DNA of 64,000 nucleotides from Roseomonas sp. HF4 (lineage in GTDB: Bacteria > Pseudomonadota > Alphaproteobacteria > Acetobacterales > Acetobacteraceae). Of the stretch, positions 38,213 through 47,153 are shown piece after piece. The notes beneath the pieces were generated by a model. That model searched no databases. It was not told the DNA's origin and saw only the letters and a program-made list of their open reading frames with translations. The stretch spans positions 1-64,000 of the forward strand of contig NZ_STGD01000016.1 of the NCBI RefSeq assembly GCF_005222755.1, in the 5' to 3' direction. Every line of letters starts with the position of its first letter. Position 1 is the first letter of the stretch. Made by a program: the position numbers and the translations under genes.

Positions 38213-39016
38213 TCAGAACCGCCCGGGGTCCACGGTCACGCCGTGATCAAGCGGCCCGTGCCCGGCGCCATAGCCCGGCGCCGCCGCGATCGCGGCCAGC
38301 ACATAGGCGCGCGCCCGCGCCACCGCATCGCGCAGCCCCAGCCCCTGCGCGAGACCGGTGGCGATCGCGCTCGCCAGCGTGCAGCCGGTGCCGTGCGTGT
38401 GGCGCGTCGCGATGCGGGGGGAGACGAATTCCTCGACGCCGCCGGCCGTGACCAGCAGGTCGGTCACCGTATCGCCGTCCAGATGCCCGCCCTTGAGCAG
38501 CACCGCGGGCACGCCCAGCGCGCGCAAATCCGCGGCCGCCGCGCGCATCCCGGCGACGTCGCGGATCGGCCGGCCGGCCAGCACCTCGGCTTCCGGCAGG
38601 TTGGGCGTGATGACGGTCGCCAAGGGCAGCAGCCGCGCCTTCAGCGTGCCGACCGCGTCCGGCGCCAGCAGCGGATGCCCACCCTTCGCGACCATGACCG
38701 GGTCGGCCACCAGCGGCACGCCCCTGGCACGCGCGGCGACCTCCTCGCACACCGCCTCGATCACCGGGACGCTGTGCAGCATGCCGGTCTTGATGGCATC
38801 GGCGCCGAGGTCGTCCAGCACCACGGCGATCTGCTGGCGGATGAAGGCCGGATCCACGCCGACCACGCCATGCACGCCGAGCGTGTTCTGCGCGGTCAGC
38901 GCCGTGACCGCGGTCATGGCGAAGGCGCCGAGCGCGGTGACGGCCTTGATGTCGGCCTGGATTCCGGCGCCGCCGCCGGAATCGCTGCCGGCGATGATCA
39001 GTACGCGTCCTTGCAT
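38213..39016 (-). CDS. thiD: Hydroxymethylpyrimidine/phosphomethylpyrimidine kinase
   Basis: A 267-residue ThiD of the ribokinase fold, phosphorylating HMP and HMP-P for thiamine synthesis. Visible: VLIIAGSDSGGGAGIQADIK, ALTAQNTLGVHGV, DAIKTGMLHS, VADPVMVAKGGHPLL, VITPNLPEAEVL, and the anion-hole/ATP motif RHTHGTGCTLASAIATGLA. ATG 39016 is chosen because GGAG lies 5 bases upstream; an in-frame GTG lies two codons earlier. No TPP riboswitch or other thi gene is visible nearby. Confidence 0.95.
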   Translation of the reverse strand: MQGRVLIIAGSDSGGGAGIQADIKAVTALGAFAMTAVTALTAQNTLGVHGVVGVDPAFIRQQIAVVLDDLGADAIKTGMLHSVPVIEAVCEEVAARARGVPLVADPVMVAKGGHPLLAPDAVGTLKARLLPLATVITPNLPEAEVLAGRPIRDVAGMRAAAADLRALGVPAVLLKGGHLDGDTVTDLLVTAGGVEEFVSPRIATRHTHGTGCTLASAIATGLAQGLGLRDAVARARAYVLAAIAAAPGYGAGHGPLDHGVTVDPGRF

Positions 39017-39033
39017 GGTCACTCCGTAAGACC

Positions 39034-39060
39034 GGGGGGAGCAGGGAACTTCTCCCCACG
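39034..39060 (-). repeat. Composite palindromic repeat, copy E (tail hairpin only)
   Basis: GGGGGAGCAGGGAACTTCTC then CCC, the tail hairpin with one changed base and none of the central arms. It lies between thiD and the end of the decayed recombinase. Confidence 0.65.
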
Positions 39061-39064
39061 GTTT

Positions 39065-39582
39065 TCACTTTGCCGAAACGTCGAGCATGGCGGCGAGGCG
39101 TGAGGCAAGGGTGTCTTCCTCGGGGGCCAGGCCGGCCGCGCCGGCCTCGAGCATCGCCATGAGGGTGCCCGGTCAGTTCGATGCCGGGCAGACCGCCGGG
39201 ATCGTCGGTCGGCGAGACGACGACGGTGTCGATCAGGGCACGGGCGGCCTCGAGGGCTTCGGCGCCGCCCTCGGCGGCGATGGCGTGGCGGAGATCGGCG
39301 TAGACCTGCGCGAGGTCGGGGTGCAGCGCCGGCGGGGCGACCGGCGGCCCGGCATCGAGCGCGGCCTGCCGGTCTCGCTGCCGGGCCTCGGTACCGGCGG
39401 AGGCTTCGGCCGCCAGGCGGTTCGATTCCGCGATGAAGGTCGCGCAGAATTCGGCCACCCGGTCCGGCCGCATCTGCTGCGTCCCGCGCGCCCGGAACGG
39501 CACAATCTGCCGGCGACGACGGAGATGCATCCGGCCATCGTCGGCGCCAGACGGCGGCATCAGATCCGCGCGGCAACGCCGA
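39065..39582 (-). pseudogene. Decayed serine recombinase C-terminal region
   Basis: On the minus strand one frame reads RVAEFCATFIAESNRLAAEA, a break, then PPALHPDLAQVYADLRHAI, ALEAARALIDTVVVSPTD and PGIELTG. This is the usual C-terminal region of large serine recombinases (coiled coil, LHP segment, final IEL-G strand). After ELTG the frame breaks near 39160-39172. The expected ending, MAMLEAGAAGLAPEEDTLAS and on to a stop at 39065-39067, continues in another frame. The central coiled coil seems shortened, and upstream only a garbled zinc-ribbon-like trace (CISVVAGRLC) remains before the next gene. The catalytic domain is missing. Confidence 0.65.
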
Positions 39583-40377
39583 CTAGTCCAATGCCGTCGT
39601 CGCGCCACCCGTCGGCGCCGCGGTGCGCCCGCCATCCACCACATACTGCGCGCCGGTGACGTTGCCGGCGAGGTCGGAGCACAGGAACAGCACGACATTC
39701 GCCACTTCCTCGGCGGTGCCGTAGCGGCGCAGCGGGATGCCCGCGGTGTAGCGCGCCTCGACGCCGGCCGGATTGTTGGGCGAGACCTGGCGCGCCAGGT
39801 CGTCGATCATGCGCGTGGCGATCGGGCCGGGACAGACCGCGTTGACGCGGATGCCGACCGGCCCGACCTCGGCCGCCGCCACCTTGGTCAACCCGATCAC
39901 CGCATGCTTGGACGCGACATAAGCCGGCATGCCCGCCGTGCCGATCAGCCCGGCCGTCGAGGCCGTGTTGACCACCGCGCCGCCCCGCTGGCGGATCATC
40001 ACCGGCAGCACGTGCCTGAGGCCGAGAAACACGCCCTTCGCGTTCACGCCCATCACCGCGTCGTACACCGCCTCGTCGTATTCGGCGGTTGGCGCCACGC
40101 GGCCCTCGATGCCGGCGTTGTTGTGGAAGCAGTCGATGCTGCCGAAGGCATCGAGCGCCCGGGCGACATAGGCCGCGACATCGGCGCCGCGCGTCACGTC
40201 CGCGGTGCAGGCGATCGCCTGCGTGCCGCCGATCTCGGCGGCAACCGCGGCTGCGCCCGCGGCGTCGCGGTCAACGACCACCACCCGCGCGCCATGGCGC
40301 GCGAAGCCGAGGCAGACGGCCCGGCCGATGCCGTTGCCGCCGCCCGTGACGACGGCCACCTTGCCGGCGAAATCCAT
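39583..40377 (-). CDS. SDR-family oxidoreductase
   Basis: A 264-residue classical short-chain dehydrogenase/reductase. The cofactor motif is VVTGGGNGIGRAV, with Asp after the second strand (VVVVDRD), suggesting NAD preference. NNAG, the catalytic Ser in VNTASTAGL and YVASKHAV with Tyr and Lys are present, followed by the RVNAVCPGPIATRM block. The substrate is unknown. ATG 40377 has GGAGGGAAC upstream. Its 3' end abuts the decayed recombinase. Confidence 0.9.
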   Translation of the reverse strand: MDFAGKVAVVTGGGNGIGRAVCLGFARHGARVVVVDRDAAGAAAVAAEIGGTQAIACTADVTRGADVAAYVARALDAFGSIDCFHNNAGIEGRVAPTAEYDEAVYDAVMGVNAKGVFLGLRHVLPVMIRQRGGAVVNTASTAGLIGTAGMPAYVASKHAVIGLTKVAAAEVGPVGIRVNAVCPGPIATRMIDDLARQVSPNNPAGVEARYTAGIPLRRYGTAEEVANVVLFLCSDLAGNVTGAQYVVDGGRTAAPTGGATTALD

Positions 40378-40520
40378 GTGCGTTCCCTCCGTGTTCAGCC
40401 CCGGGGCCCGGCGACGGGACATACGCCCCTGCCGTCGAGCCGCCCACCGGCACGACACCATCGCCGTCCCGGATCCGAACGACCAGGGCTCCGCACCACG
40501 TCAGGCATTCGGGACGGGAA

Positions 40521-40652
40521 TTCGGCATAAGTGGCTCCCTGCCCGATCCCCCTGCCTTCCTTGTCGCCTGGCGCCACGCCTCGAGGCATCCGCGCCCGGT
40601 GGCAAGGAAGGGGTCCCCCCCCCCGGGGGGGGGAGAAGTCCCCTTCCCCCGC
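40521..40652 (+). repeat. Composite palindromic repeat, copy F
   Basis: Begins TTCGGCATAAGTGG...GCCCGATCCCC, as in copy A. The central arms CCTTCCTTGTCGCCTGGCGC and GGTGGCAAGGAAGG are followed by a G/C-rich stretch and a degenerate tail hairpin (GGGGGAGAAGTCCCCTTCCC). It accounts for much of the 320-bp gap 40378-40697. The remainder, 40378-40520, should hold the SDR promoter and shows no gene. Confidence 0.8.
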
Positions 40653-40697
40653 GCTCTTTGTCGCTCGCGCCCGGCGCCGCAGCCGAACCGTGCGATC

Positions 40698-42374
40698 TCA
40701 CGCCACCCGCAGCCCTGCCAGGAAGCCGTCCACCTGGCCGCGCAGGCGCTCGGCCTGTTCCGCCAGTTCCGAGGATGCGGCCATCAGGTCCTGCGACGCG
40801 CCGCGGGTCTGCTCGGCGCCCTGCTTCACGCCGCCGGCGCTGCGCGACGCTTCCTGCGTGCCGGCGGCGGCCTCGGCGACGGCGCGACCGATCTCCTGCG
40901 TCGCCGCGGCCTGCTGCTCGGACGCCGCGGCGACCTGCGCCGTATTGGCGTTCAGTTCGCCGATCGTGCGCGCGATCGCGGCGATCGCCCCCACCGTGCG
41001 CGTCGTCTCGGCCTGCATCGCGGCGATTTGCGCGCCGATCTCCTCGGTCGCCTTCGCGGTCTGGGTCGCGAGGTTCTTGACCTCGCTCGCCACCACCGCG
41101 AAGCCCTTGCCGGCCTCGCCCGCGCGGGCCGCCTCGATCGTCGCGTTCAGCGCCAGCAGGTTCGTCTGCCCGGCGATATCGCTGATCAGGCGCACCACGT
41201 CGCCGATCTTGTTCGCGGCCTCGGCCAGGCCGCGCACCGTGGCGTCGGTCTCCTGCGCCGCCTCAGCCGCGCGGCCGGTGATGCCGGCGGTGTCGCGCAC
41301 CTGGCGCGCCACCTCGGCGATCGAGGCCGCGAGTTCCTCGGCCGAGGCGGCGACGGTCTGCACGTTCGCGCTCGCCTGCTCGGACGCGGCGGCGACGACT
41401 GTCGCCTGGCGCGTGCCGTCCTCGGCGGTCTCGTTCAGCGTGGAGGCGGTGGCGGCCAGTTCGGTCGCGGCGCTGCCGACCGAACGCAGCACGCCCGCGG
41501 CCTCCTCCTCGAAGGCGGTGACCAGCGCATCGACGCGGCGGCCGCGCTCGGCGCGCGCCTGCTCGGCCTCCGCCTGGCGTGCGGCCAGCGCGTCGGCCTC
41601 CCGCAGCCCGTCGCGGCAGGCATCGAACGCGCGCGCCATGGCGCCGATCTCGTCGCCGTCCTTCGTTTCGGCCAGGGTGAAGGCGTAGTCGCGCTTCGCA
41701 AGCTGGCCGAGCGCCGCAGACAGGCGCCCGACGCGCCCGGCGATGCTGCGCCCGAGCAGCAGCGCGACGACAACCCCCGCCAGCAGCGCCACGGTGCCGA
41801 GCGCCAGGGTCGCAGTCAGGGCCAGGGTGCTCGTAGAGCCCGCCAGGGCCGCGCGCGCTTCGAGGTCCCGCGTGTCCAGGTCCTGCATGGCGCGAAGCGC
41901 GGTCTGCCACTGGTCGAAGACGGCGTAGGAGGTCTCGAGCATCCGGATGGCGCCGTCGCGGTCACCGGCCTCGAGCAGCCCGGCCAGCCCGCGCGTCGCC
42001 GCCATGTAGCGGTTCCCGAGTGCCTCGGCGGCGGCGGCGGCGCGCCGGATCTCGGGCGCGGTCACGAGCCGATGATGCTGTGCCCAGGCGCTCCGCATCT
42101 CGCCGGCCGCTTCCTCGATCCGGGCGAGCCGGCCGCGCCGGCCTTCCTCCCCGGGGAACAGGATGACCGCGAGCTGATCAGCCCGCAGCCGCCCGGCGTC
42201 GTAGCGATAGCGCCCGAGCAGTTCGACCGCGGGCGCCTGCACGTCGGTGATCTCGTCGAGGATGCCGTGGACGCTGCGCTGCGCCACGACGGACATCGCG
42301 CAGACCCCGACGAGCAGCAGAAGCACGACGGCGAAGCCACCCAGCAGCTTCGAACGGATGGACAGGCGGGACAT
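40698..42374 (-). CDS. Methyl-accepting chemotaxis protein
   Basis: A 558-residue chemoreceptor. TM1 is about residues 10-30 and TM2 about 185-210. Between them lies a periplasmic helical ligand domain (four-helix-bundle type). A HAMP domain follows ([20 protein letters not shown]), then the long cytoplasmic coiled coil. The signalling tip [20 protein letters not shown], with [20 protein letters not shown] after it, is well conserved. There is no C-terminal NWETF-like CheR tether. No che gene adjoins it. The ligand is unknown. Confidence 0.94.
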   Translation of the reverse strand: MSRLSIRSKLLGGFAVVLLLLVGVCAMSVVAQRSVHGILDEITDVQAPAVELLGRYRYDAGRLRADQLAVILFPGEEGRRGRLARIEEAAGEMRSAWAQHHRLVTAPEIRRAAAAAEALGNRYMAATRGLAGLLEAGDRDGAIRMLETSYAVFDQWQTALRAMQDLDTRDLEARAALAGSTSTLALTATLALGTVALLAGVVVALLLGRSIAGRVGRLSAALGQLAKRDYAFTLAETKDGDEIGAMARAFDACRDGLREADALAARQAEAEQARAERGRRVDALVTAFEEEAAGVLRSVGSAATELAATASTLNETAEDGTRQATVVAAASEQASANVQTVAASAEELAASIAEVARQVRDTAGITGRAAEAAQETDATVRGLAEAANKIGDVVRLISDIAGQTNLLALNATIEAARAGEAGKGFAVVASEVKNLATQTAKATEEIGAQIAAMQAETTRTVGAIAAIARTIGELNANTAQVAAASEQQAAATQEIGRAVAEAAAGTQEASRSAGGVKQGAEQTRGASQDLMAASSELAEQAERLRGQVDGFLAGLRVA

Positions 42375-42591
42375 GGGCAGTGATCTCCGGACGTATGCGC
42401 CGGCCCGGGGCGGGCCGGCACGCGGGGCAGGCCGATCGGCGCGCGCGAACCGCCCGAGCGGCCTGCAACCCTTACGACCACCGTCATTTCCGCCCCGCTA
42501 ACGGCCATGACGCCCGCGTGTGTCCCGCCAGGGCTTCCCGCGGTCGCCTGCCTTCGTCACATTGCCCGGCCCCGACGCAGGACGCTTACCC

Positions 42592-43386
42592 ATGGATCGC
42601 ACCCTCGAGGGCCGCACGGCCCTGATCACCGGCTCGACCTCGGGCATCGGCCTCGCCATCGCGCACGCCATGGCCGAGGCCGGGGCCAAGGTCATGCTGA
42701 ACGGCTTCGGCCGGCCGGCGGAGATCGCCGCGGCGCGCGCCAAGGTCGGCGCGGCCATGGGCGGCGGCGACGCCCCCTATTCCGCCGCCGACATGGCGAA
42801 GCCGGCCGAGATCCGCGCCATGGTCGCCGAATGCGAGGCGACGCTCGGCGCCTGCGACATCCTGGTGGACAACGCCGGCATCCAGCATGTCAGCCCGGTC
42901 GAGGAGTTCCCGGAGGAGAAGTGGGACGCGATCCTCGCGATCAACCTGTCCTCCAACTTCCACGCCATCCGCGCCGCGCTGCCGGGAATGCGCAAGCGCA
43001 ACTGGGGGCGGATCATCAACATCGCCTCGGCCCACGGCCTGGTCGCCAGCCCCTACAAGGCGGCCTATGTCGCGGCCAAGCACGGCGTCGTGGGCCTCAC
43101 CAAGGTTGTGGCGCTCGAGGTGGCAAGGACGCCCATCACCTGCAACGCGATCTGCCCCGGCTTCGTGCGCACGCCGCTGGCCGAGGCGCAGGTCGGGCCG
43201 CTGGCCGCGAAGCACGGCGTCAGCGAGGAAGCGGCGCTGACCGACTACCTGCTGGAGAAGCAGCCCTCGAAGCGCTGGATCGAGGTGGAGGAGGTCGCCG
43301 CCATGGCGCTCTGGCTCTGCGGCCCGGGCTCGGGCGGCGTGAACGGGGCCGCGCTGTCCGTGGACGGCGGCTGGGTCGCCGCGTGA
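42592..43386 (+). CDS. bdhA: 3-hydroxybutyrate dehydrogenase
   Basis: A 264-residue SDR close to D-3-hydroxybutyrate dehydrogenases. It starts LEGRTALITGSTSGIGLAIA; NAGIQHVSPVEEFPEEKWD is typical of BDH, as are IINIASAHGLVASPYKAAYV with the catalytic Ser/Tyr and AKHGVVGLTKVVALE. The C-terminal EKQPSKRWIEVEEVAAMALW also matches. It oxidises 3-hydroxybutyrate to acetoacetate in PHB or ketone-body use. Its stop overlaps the GTG of a patatin gene. The 217 bp upstream, shared with the chemoreceptor gene, should hold its promoter. Confidence 0.93.
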   Translation: MDRTLEGRTALITGSTSGIGLAIAHAMAEAGAKVMLNGFGRPAEIAAARAKVGAAMGGGDAPYSAADMAKPAEIRAMVAECEATLGACDILVDNAGIQHVSPVEEFPEEKWDAILAINLSSNFHAIRAALPGMRKRNWGRIINIASAHGLVASPYKAAYVAAKHGVVGLTKVVALEVARTPITCNAICPGFVRTPLAEAQVGPLAAKHGVSEEAALTDYLLEKQPSKRWIEVEEVAAMALWLCGPGSGGVNGAALSVDGGWVAA

Positions 43387-44453
43387 GCGAAGCAACGCCC
43401 TCGCCCGCCGCGCCCGCGGTCGCGAAGCCGCCGGCGAAGCGGCGCATCAGCCTGGCGCTGCAGGGCGGCGGCACGCATGGCGCCTTCACCTGGGGGGTGC
43501 TGGAACGCCTGCTGGAAGACGAACGTCTGGAGGTGGACGGCCTGTCCGGCACCTCCGCCGGTGCGATCAACGGCGTGATGCTGGTCGAGGGCCTCCTGGA
43601 AGGCGGCCCCGCGGCGGCGATCGCGGCGCTCGACCGGTTCTGGCGCAGCATCGCGGGCAAGCTCGCCGTCAGCCCGCTGCAGGCGACGCCGATGGAGAAG
43701 CTGGTCTGGGGCCACGACCTCACCTGGTCGGTCGCCTACCGCACCTTCGACACGCTCTCCCGCGTGCTGTCGCCGTACCAGATCAACCCCTTCCCCTATT
43801 CCTACAATCCGCTGCGCGACGCGCTGGTCGACAGCATCGACTTCGAGCGCCTGCGCAGCGAGGCCAAGGCGCCGCGGCTGTTCGTCTCGGCGACCAGCGT
43901 GCGCACCGGCAAGCCGCGCGTCTTCACGCGGCGGGAGCTGACGGTCGATGCGCTGCTCGCCTCGGCCTGCCTGCCGCAGGTGTTCAAGGCGGTCGAGATC
44001 GACGGCGAGCCCTACTGGGACGGCGGCTACCTCGGCAACCCGGCGCTCTGGCCGCTGTATGACCAGGGCGGACCGCCCGACATCGTGCTGATCCAGCTGA
44101 ACCCGACAGTGCGCGAGGAAGCGCCCACCACCGCATCCGATATCGTCAACCGGCTGAACGAGATCACCTTCAACGGCTCGCTCATGGCCGAGATGCGCGC
44201 GATCGACTTCGTGCAGCGCCTGCTCGACACCGGGCGGCTCGAACAGCCGCGCTACCGCCGCCTGTTCCTCCACCTGATCGAGGACGAGGATCGCATGCGG
44301 AAATTCAAGCTGAGCACGAAGTTCAACGGCGACTGGGACTTCCTCAGCACGCTCCGACAATACGGGCGCGAGGCCGCGGACGCCTGGCTGGCCGAGCATT
44401 TCGACAAGCTCGGCCGCGAGAGCAGCGTGGATATCCGGGCACGGTTCCTGTGA
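43383..44453 (+). CDS. Patatin-like phospholipase
   Basis: A 356-residue cytosolic patatin-fold hydrolase. The oxyanion loop is [17 protein letters not shown], the nucleophile elbow is [11 protein letters not shown], and the catalytic Asp lies in [12 protein letters not shown], giving the usual Ser-Asp dyad. It starts at GTG 43383, overlapping the bdhA stop, so the two are translationally coupled. That pairing suggests a hydrolase acting on an ester linked to 3-hydroxybutyrate metabolism, but the family acts on many lipids. The stop codon is inside the first copy of a 21-bp direct repeat. Confidence 0.9.
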   Translation: MSEATPSPAAPAVAKPPAKRRISLALQGGGTHGAFTWGVLERLLEDERLEVDGLSGTSAGAINGVMLVEGLLEGGPAAAIAALDRFWRSIAGKLAVSPLQATPMEKLVWGHDLTWSVAYRTFDTLSRVLSPYQINPFPYSYNPLRDALVDSIDFERLRSEAKAPRLFVSATSVRTGKPRVFTRRELTVDALLASACLPQVFKAVEIDGEPYWDGGYLGNPALWPLYDQGGPPDIVLIQLNPTVREEAPTTASDIVNRLNEITFNGSLMAEMRAIDFVQRLLDTGRLEQPRYRRLFLHLIEDEDRMRKFKLSTKFNGDWDFLSTLRQYGREAADAWLAEHFDKLGRESSVDIRARFL

Positions 44454-44497
44454 CCTCAGGCGCCGGCGCCTTTATTGTGACCTCAGGCACCGGCGCC
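44450..44497 (+). repeat. 21-bp direct repeat overlapping the patatin stop
   Basis: GTGACCTCAGGCGCCGGCGC(C) at 44450-44470 recurs at 44477-44497 with one change (GGCACC). The period is 27 bp and the patatin stop lies in copy 1. The rest of 44498-44631 is G/C-rich with small hairpins and no gene. Confidence 0.8.
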
Positions 44498-44522
44498 CGC
44501 ATCCGCGGGCTTGGCTTTCGCG
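44495..44522 (+). repeat. Small hairpin repeat family 3, copy 1
   Basis: GCCCGC-ATCC-GCGGGC followed by TTGGCTTTCGCGCC. A close match (GGGCCGC-ATCC-GCGGCCC then TTGGCTTCGCC) is at 56246-56275. It lies between the patatin and methyltransferase genes. Confidence 0.55.
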
Positions 44523-44631
44523 CCGCGCGCGGGCGCTCCGGCAGCGACGCGCAGGCTGGGCGCGGTCGCGCTTCGCGCTCCCGGATCGCGGCGTTGCCTC
44601 GATCCGAAGGGATCGCGCACAGGATGAGGCC

Positions 44632-45402
44632 ATGACGCAGGCGACCTGGGACGCCGCGCAATACCTCCGCTTCGAGGATGAGCGCCTGCGCCCGGCGCTC
44701 GACCTCATTGCCCGTATCCCGCACCCGGGACCGGCGCGCGTGGTGGACCTCGGCTGCGGTGCGGGCAATGCGCTGCCGGCGCTCGCCGCGCGCTTCCCCA
44801 GCGCCGCCGTCACGGGCGTGGACGGCTCGGCCGCGATGCTTGCCAGGGCCGCCGCGACGGGCTTCGCGACCGCGCAGGCCGACATCGCCGCCTGGACGCC
44901 CGCCGCGCCGGTCGACGTGCTGTTCAGCAACGCCGCGCTCCATTGGCTCACCGGGCACGACAGGCTGTTCCCGCGCCTGCTGGGGCATCTCGCGCCCGGC
45001 GGCGCGCTGGCGGTGCAGATGCCCGCGATGCACGCGGCGCCGCTCCGCGCGGAACAGGACCGGATCGCGCGCGCGGGCCCCTGGGCCGCGGCGCTGGCCG
45101 GCATCGCGAGCGCGCCGGCCATCCTCGAGCCCGGGGACTACTACGACCTGCTTCGCCCGCGCGTGGCCGCGCTCGACCTCTGGGTCACGGACTACATCCA
45201 CGTCCTGCGCGGCGAGGATCCCGTGGTGCAATGGGCGATGGGCACGAGCCTCCGGCCGTATCTCGACGCGCTCGAGGCGCCGGCGCGGGAAGGCTTCCTC
45301 GCGGCCTACCGCGCCGCGATGCGCGCGGCCTACCCGCCACGTGCGGACGGCGCGGTGCTGCTGCCGTTCCGGCGGATGTTCATGGTCGCGCGGGTCGCGT
45401 GA
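44632..45402 (+). CDS. Class I methyltransferase, trans-aconitate methyltransferase-like
   Basis: A 256-residue SAM methyltransferase resembling Tam. It starts [20 protein letters not shown], a Tam-like lead; motif I is [19 protein letters not shown], the acidic loop is [14 protein letters not shown], and motif IV is [31 protein letters not shown] and [14 protein letters not shown] also match the family. It probably methylates trans-aconitate to relieve aconitase inhibition, though related small carboxylates are possible. ATG 44632 follows GAGG. A full repeat copy lies just after its stop. Confidence 0.85.
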   Translation: MTQATWDAAQYLRFEDERLRPALDLIARIPHPGPARVVDLGCGAGNALPALAARFPSAAVTGVDGSAAMLARAAATGFATAQADIAAWTPAAPVDVLFSNAALHWLTGHDRLFPRLLGHLAPGGALAVQMPAMHAAPLRAEQDRIARAGPWAAALAGIASAPAILEPGDYYDLLRPRVAALDLWVTDYIHVLRGEDPVVQWAMGTSLRPYLDALEAPAREGFLAAYRAAMRAAYPPRADGAVLLPFRRMFMVARVA

Positions 45403-45412
45403 GAAGAACGGT

Positions 45413-45540
45413 GGGGGGGGGGGAACCTCCCCCGAGCCCCCTCCCTTCTTTGGCACCTGGCGCCGGTCCGGGAAGGCCGGGCGCCGAGTGCCAAAGAAGG
45501 TTGTGGGGGGTCCGGGGGGAGAAGTTCCCTTCTCCCCCCG
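45413..45540 (+). repeat. Composite palindromic repeat, copy G (best preserved)
   Basis: Head segment GGGGGGGAACCTCCCCC. The central arms are 45444-45464 (CCTTCTTTGGCACCTGGCGC) and 45480-45500 (GCGCCGAGTGCCAAAGAAGG), nearly perfect inverted repeats. TTGTGGGGGGTCC and a perfect tail hairpin follow. It separates the methyltransferase gene from the sirtuin and ends about 45 bp before the sirtuin start. Confidence 0.9.
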
Positions 45541-45583
45541 CCCTTCCTCGACAAGGCGCCCCTCCCCCGCCAGACTCAGTCCC

Positions 45584-46339
45584 ATGGACGCCGCCCGCGA
45601 CATCGCCGCCCTGCGGCGCCTGATCGACGCCGCCCGCCGCATCGCGGTCTTCACGGGTGCCGGCATCAGCACCGAATCCGGCATTCCCGATTTCCGCGGC
45701 CCGAACGGCACCTGGGCGCGCATGAAGCCCATCATGTTCCAGGACTTCGTGGCCTCCGCCGCCGCGCGCCGCGAAGCCTGGCGCCGCCGCTTCGAAGCCG
45801 AGCCCGTCATGGCCGCGGCGCAGCCCAACCGCGGCCACCGCGCCGTGGCGCTCATGGTGCGCCAGGGTCGCGCCGGCGCGGTCATCACGCAGAACATCGA
45901 CGGCCTGCACCAGGCCTCCGGCATCCCGGAGGAGCAGGTGATCGAGCTGCACGGCAACTCGACCTACGCCGCCTGCCTCGACTGCGGCGCGCGGCACGAG
46001 CTGGCACCGCTGCGCGCCGCCTTCGACGCTGCCGGGGTGGTGCCGGGCTGCGCCGCCTGCGGCGGCCTGCTCAAGACCGCCACCGTCTCCTTCGGCCAGG
46101 CGATGCCGGAGGCGCCGATGCGCCGCGCGCAGGAGGCGACGCTGGCGGCCGACCTGTTCCTCGTGCTCGGATCCTCACTCGTGGTCTATCCGGCCGCGGG
46201 CTTCCCCGAGATCGCGAAGCGCGCCGGCGCGCGGCTGGTGATCGTGAACAACGACCCGACGCCGCTCGACGGCATCGCCGACCTCGTCGTCCATGCCCCG
46301 ATCGGGGATGCGCTGGGCGGCGCGACGGGCACCAACTGA
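45584..46339 (+). CDS. Sir2-family NAD-dependent protein deacylase
   Basis: A 251-residue sirtuin; it removes acyl groups from lysines using NAD. Motifs: [32 protein letters not shown], the catalytic His in [13 protein letters not shown], a CxxC...CxxC zinc site (CLDCG and CAACGG), VSFGQAMPE, and the NAD-binding [13 protein letters not shown] with [10 protein letters not shown]. The ATG at 45584 has a weak ribosome-binding site because the repeat element lies just upstream. It converges with the HELAH gene, 16 bp away. Confidence 0.94.
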   Translation: MDAARDIAALRRLIDAARRIAVFTGAGISTESGIPDFRGPNGTWARMKPIMFQDFVASAAARREAWRRRFEAEPVMAAAQPNRGHRAVALMVRQGRAGAVITQNIDGLHQASGIPEEQVIELHGNSTYAACLDCGARHELAPLRAAFDAAGVVPGCAACGGLLKTATVSFGQAMPEAPMRRAQEATLAADLFLVLGSSLVVYPAAGFPEIAKRAGARLVIVNNDPTPLDGIADLVVHAPIGDALGGATGTN

Positions 46340-46355
46340 CGCGACCGGGCCGTCG

Positions 46356-47009
46356 TCACACCGGGCGGCCGCCCCCCGGGCCGCGGCTCATGCGGTCGAG
46401 TGCGCCGATCACGTTCTGCTTGTACTGGCGGCGCAGCCCGCAGGTGAGCACCGCCTTCTCCGCCTGATGCAGGCGGCGCACATCCGCGGCCGGAAGGCGG
46501 CCCTTCGCGTGCTGCGACGCGTCCTCGGCCGAGGCGCCCGGCGCGCCGGCGACATGCGCCAGTTCGTGCAGGATGGTTCCCGCCAGGTATTCGGCGCTGC
46601 GCAGCGACGTGATGTGCACGCCGATCTCGGCGAAGGAGGTGGCCTTGTAGGTGCCCACCACCTGCGCCAGCGTCAGCCCCGCATCCGATTCCGGCCACTG
46701 CCCCTCGGCCCCCTGCGGCGCGAAGGCGAAGAAGGACAGCGTCCAGCCCCCCAGGATGTCCGACAGGCCTAGCCCGGCACCGAGCGCCCGGAAATGGGCG
46801 TTGCACGCGTCGCGCCGCGCGCAGAGCTCGAGTTCCCTGAAGGCGCCGGCGAAAATCTCCTCGACCTTCGCCGGGCCGCCCCTGATGCCCCGGTCGCCGC
46901 CGTACCCCGCCGGCACCTCGACCATCGCCGGGAACTTGTAGCCGACATAATCCGCGACGCGCGGCGGCATCCGGTCGGTCGTCAGGCCATACAATTTGTA
47001 GTTCGCCAT
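46356..47009 (-). CDS. Unknown protein with a zincin-like HELAH motif
   Basis: A 217-residue protein of no recognised family. It opens with ANYKLYGLTTDRMPPRVADY and has a HELAHVAGAPGASAED segment near residue 140, fitting the HExxH zinc site of metalloproteases. A later acidic or His ligand could be in SQHAKGRLP. Several cysteines (ELCARRDACNAHF) are present. No signal peptide is seen. Short-range signs of a possible effector or toxin-like protease exist (small, isolated, zincin), but an immunity partner is not visible. ATG 47009 is preferred over an upstream ATG at 47072. Confidence 0.65.
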   Translation of the reverse strand: MANYKLYGLTTDRMPPRVADYVGYKFPAMVEVPAGYGGDRGIRGGPAKVEEIFAGAFRELELCARRDACNAHFRALGAGLGLSDILGGWTLSFFAFAPQGAEGQWPESDAGLTLAQVVGTYKATSFAEIGVHITSLRSAEYLAGTILHELAHVAGAPGASAEDASQHAKGRLPAADVRRLHQAEKAVLTCGLRRQYKQNVIGALDRMSRGPGGGRPV

Positions 47010-47153
47010 CGGGGCTTCCCATTCGGGGTGGACACGGGCCCGGCGCGCCGAGCATGGCGCGTCACGCCGCACGCCCGCAAGCGGGACCTGCGGCGCAGGC
47101 CGGGCGACGCGGGACGTCGGAATGCGTGGGCATGCGCAGTCCCGGTTGCGCTT

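Noticed and set aside
38213-39030. TPP riboswitch before thiD
   Set aside because: The 18-40 bases upstream of thiD hold only a ribosome-binding site and a repeat hairpin; no CUGAGA-type thi-box is seen.
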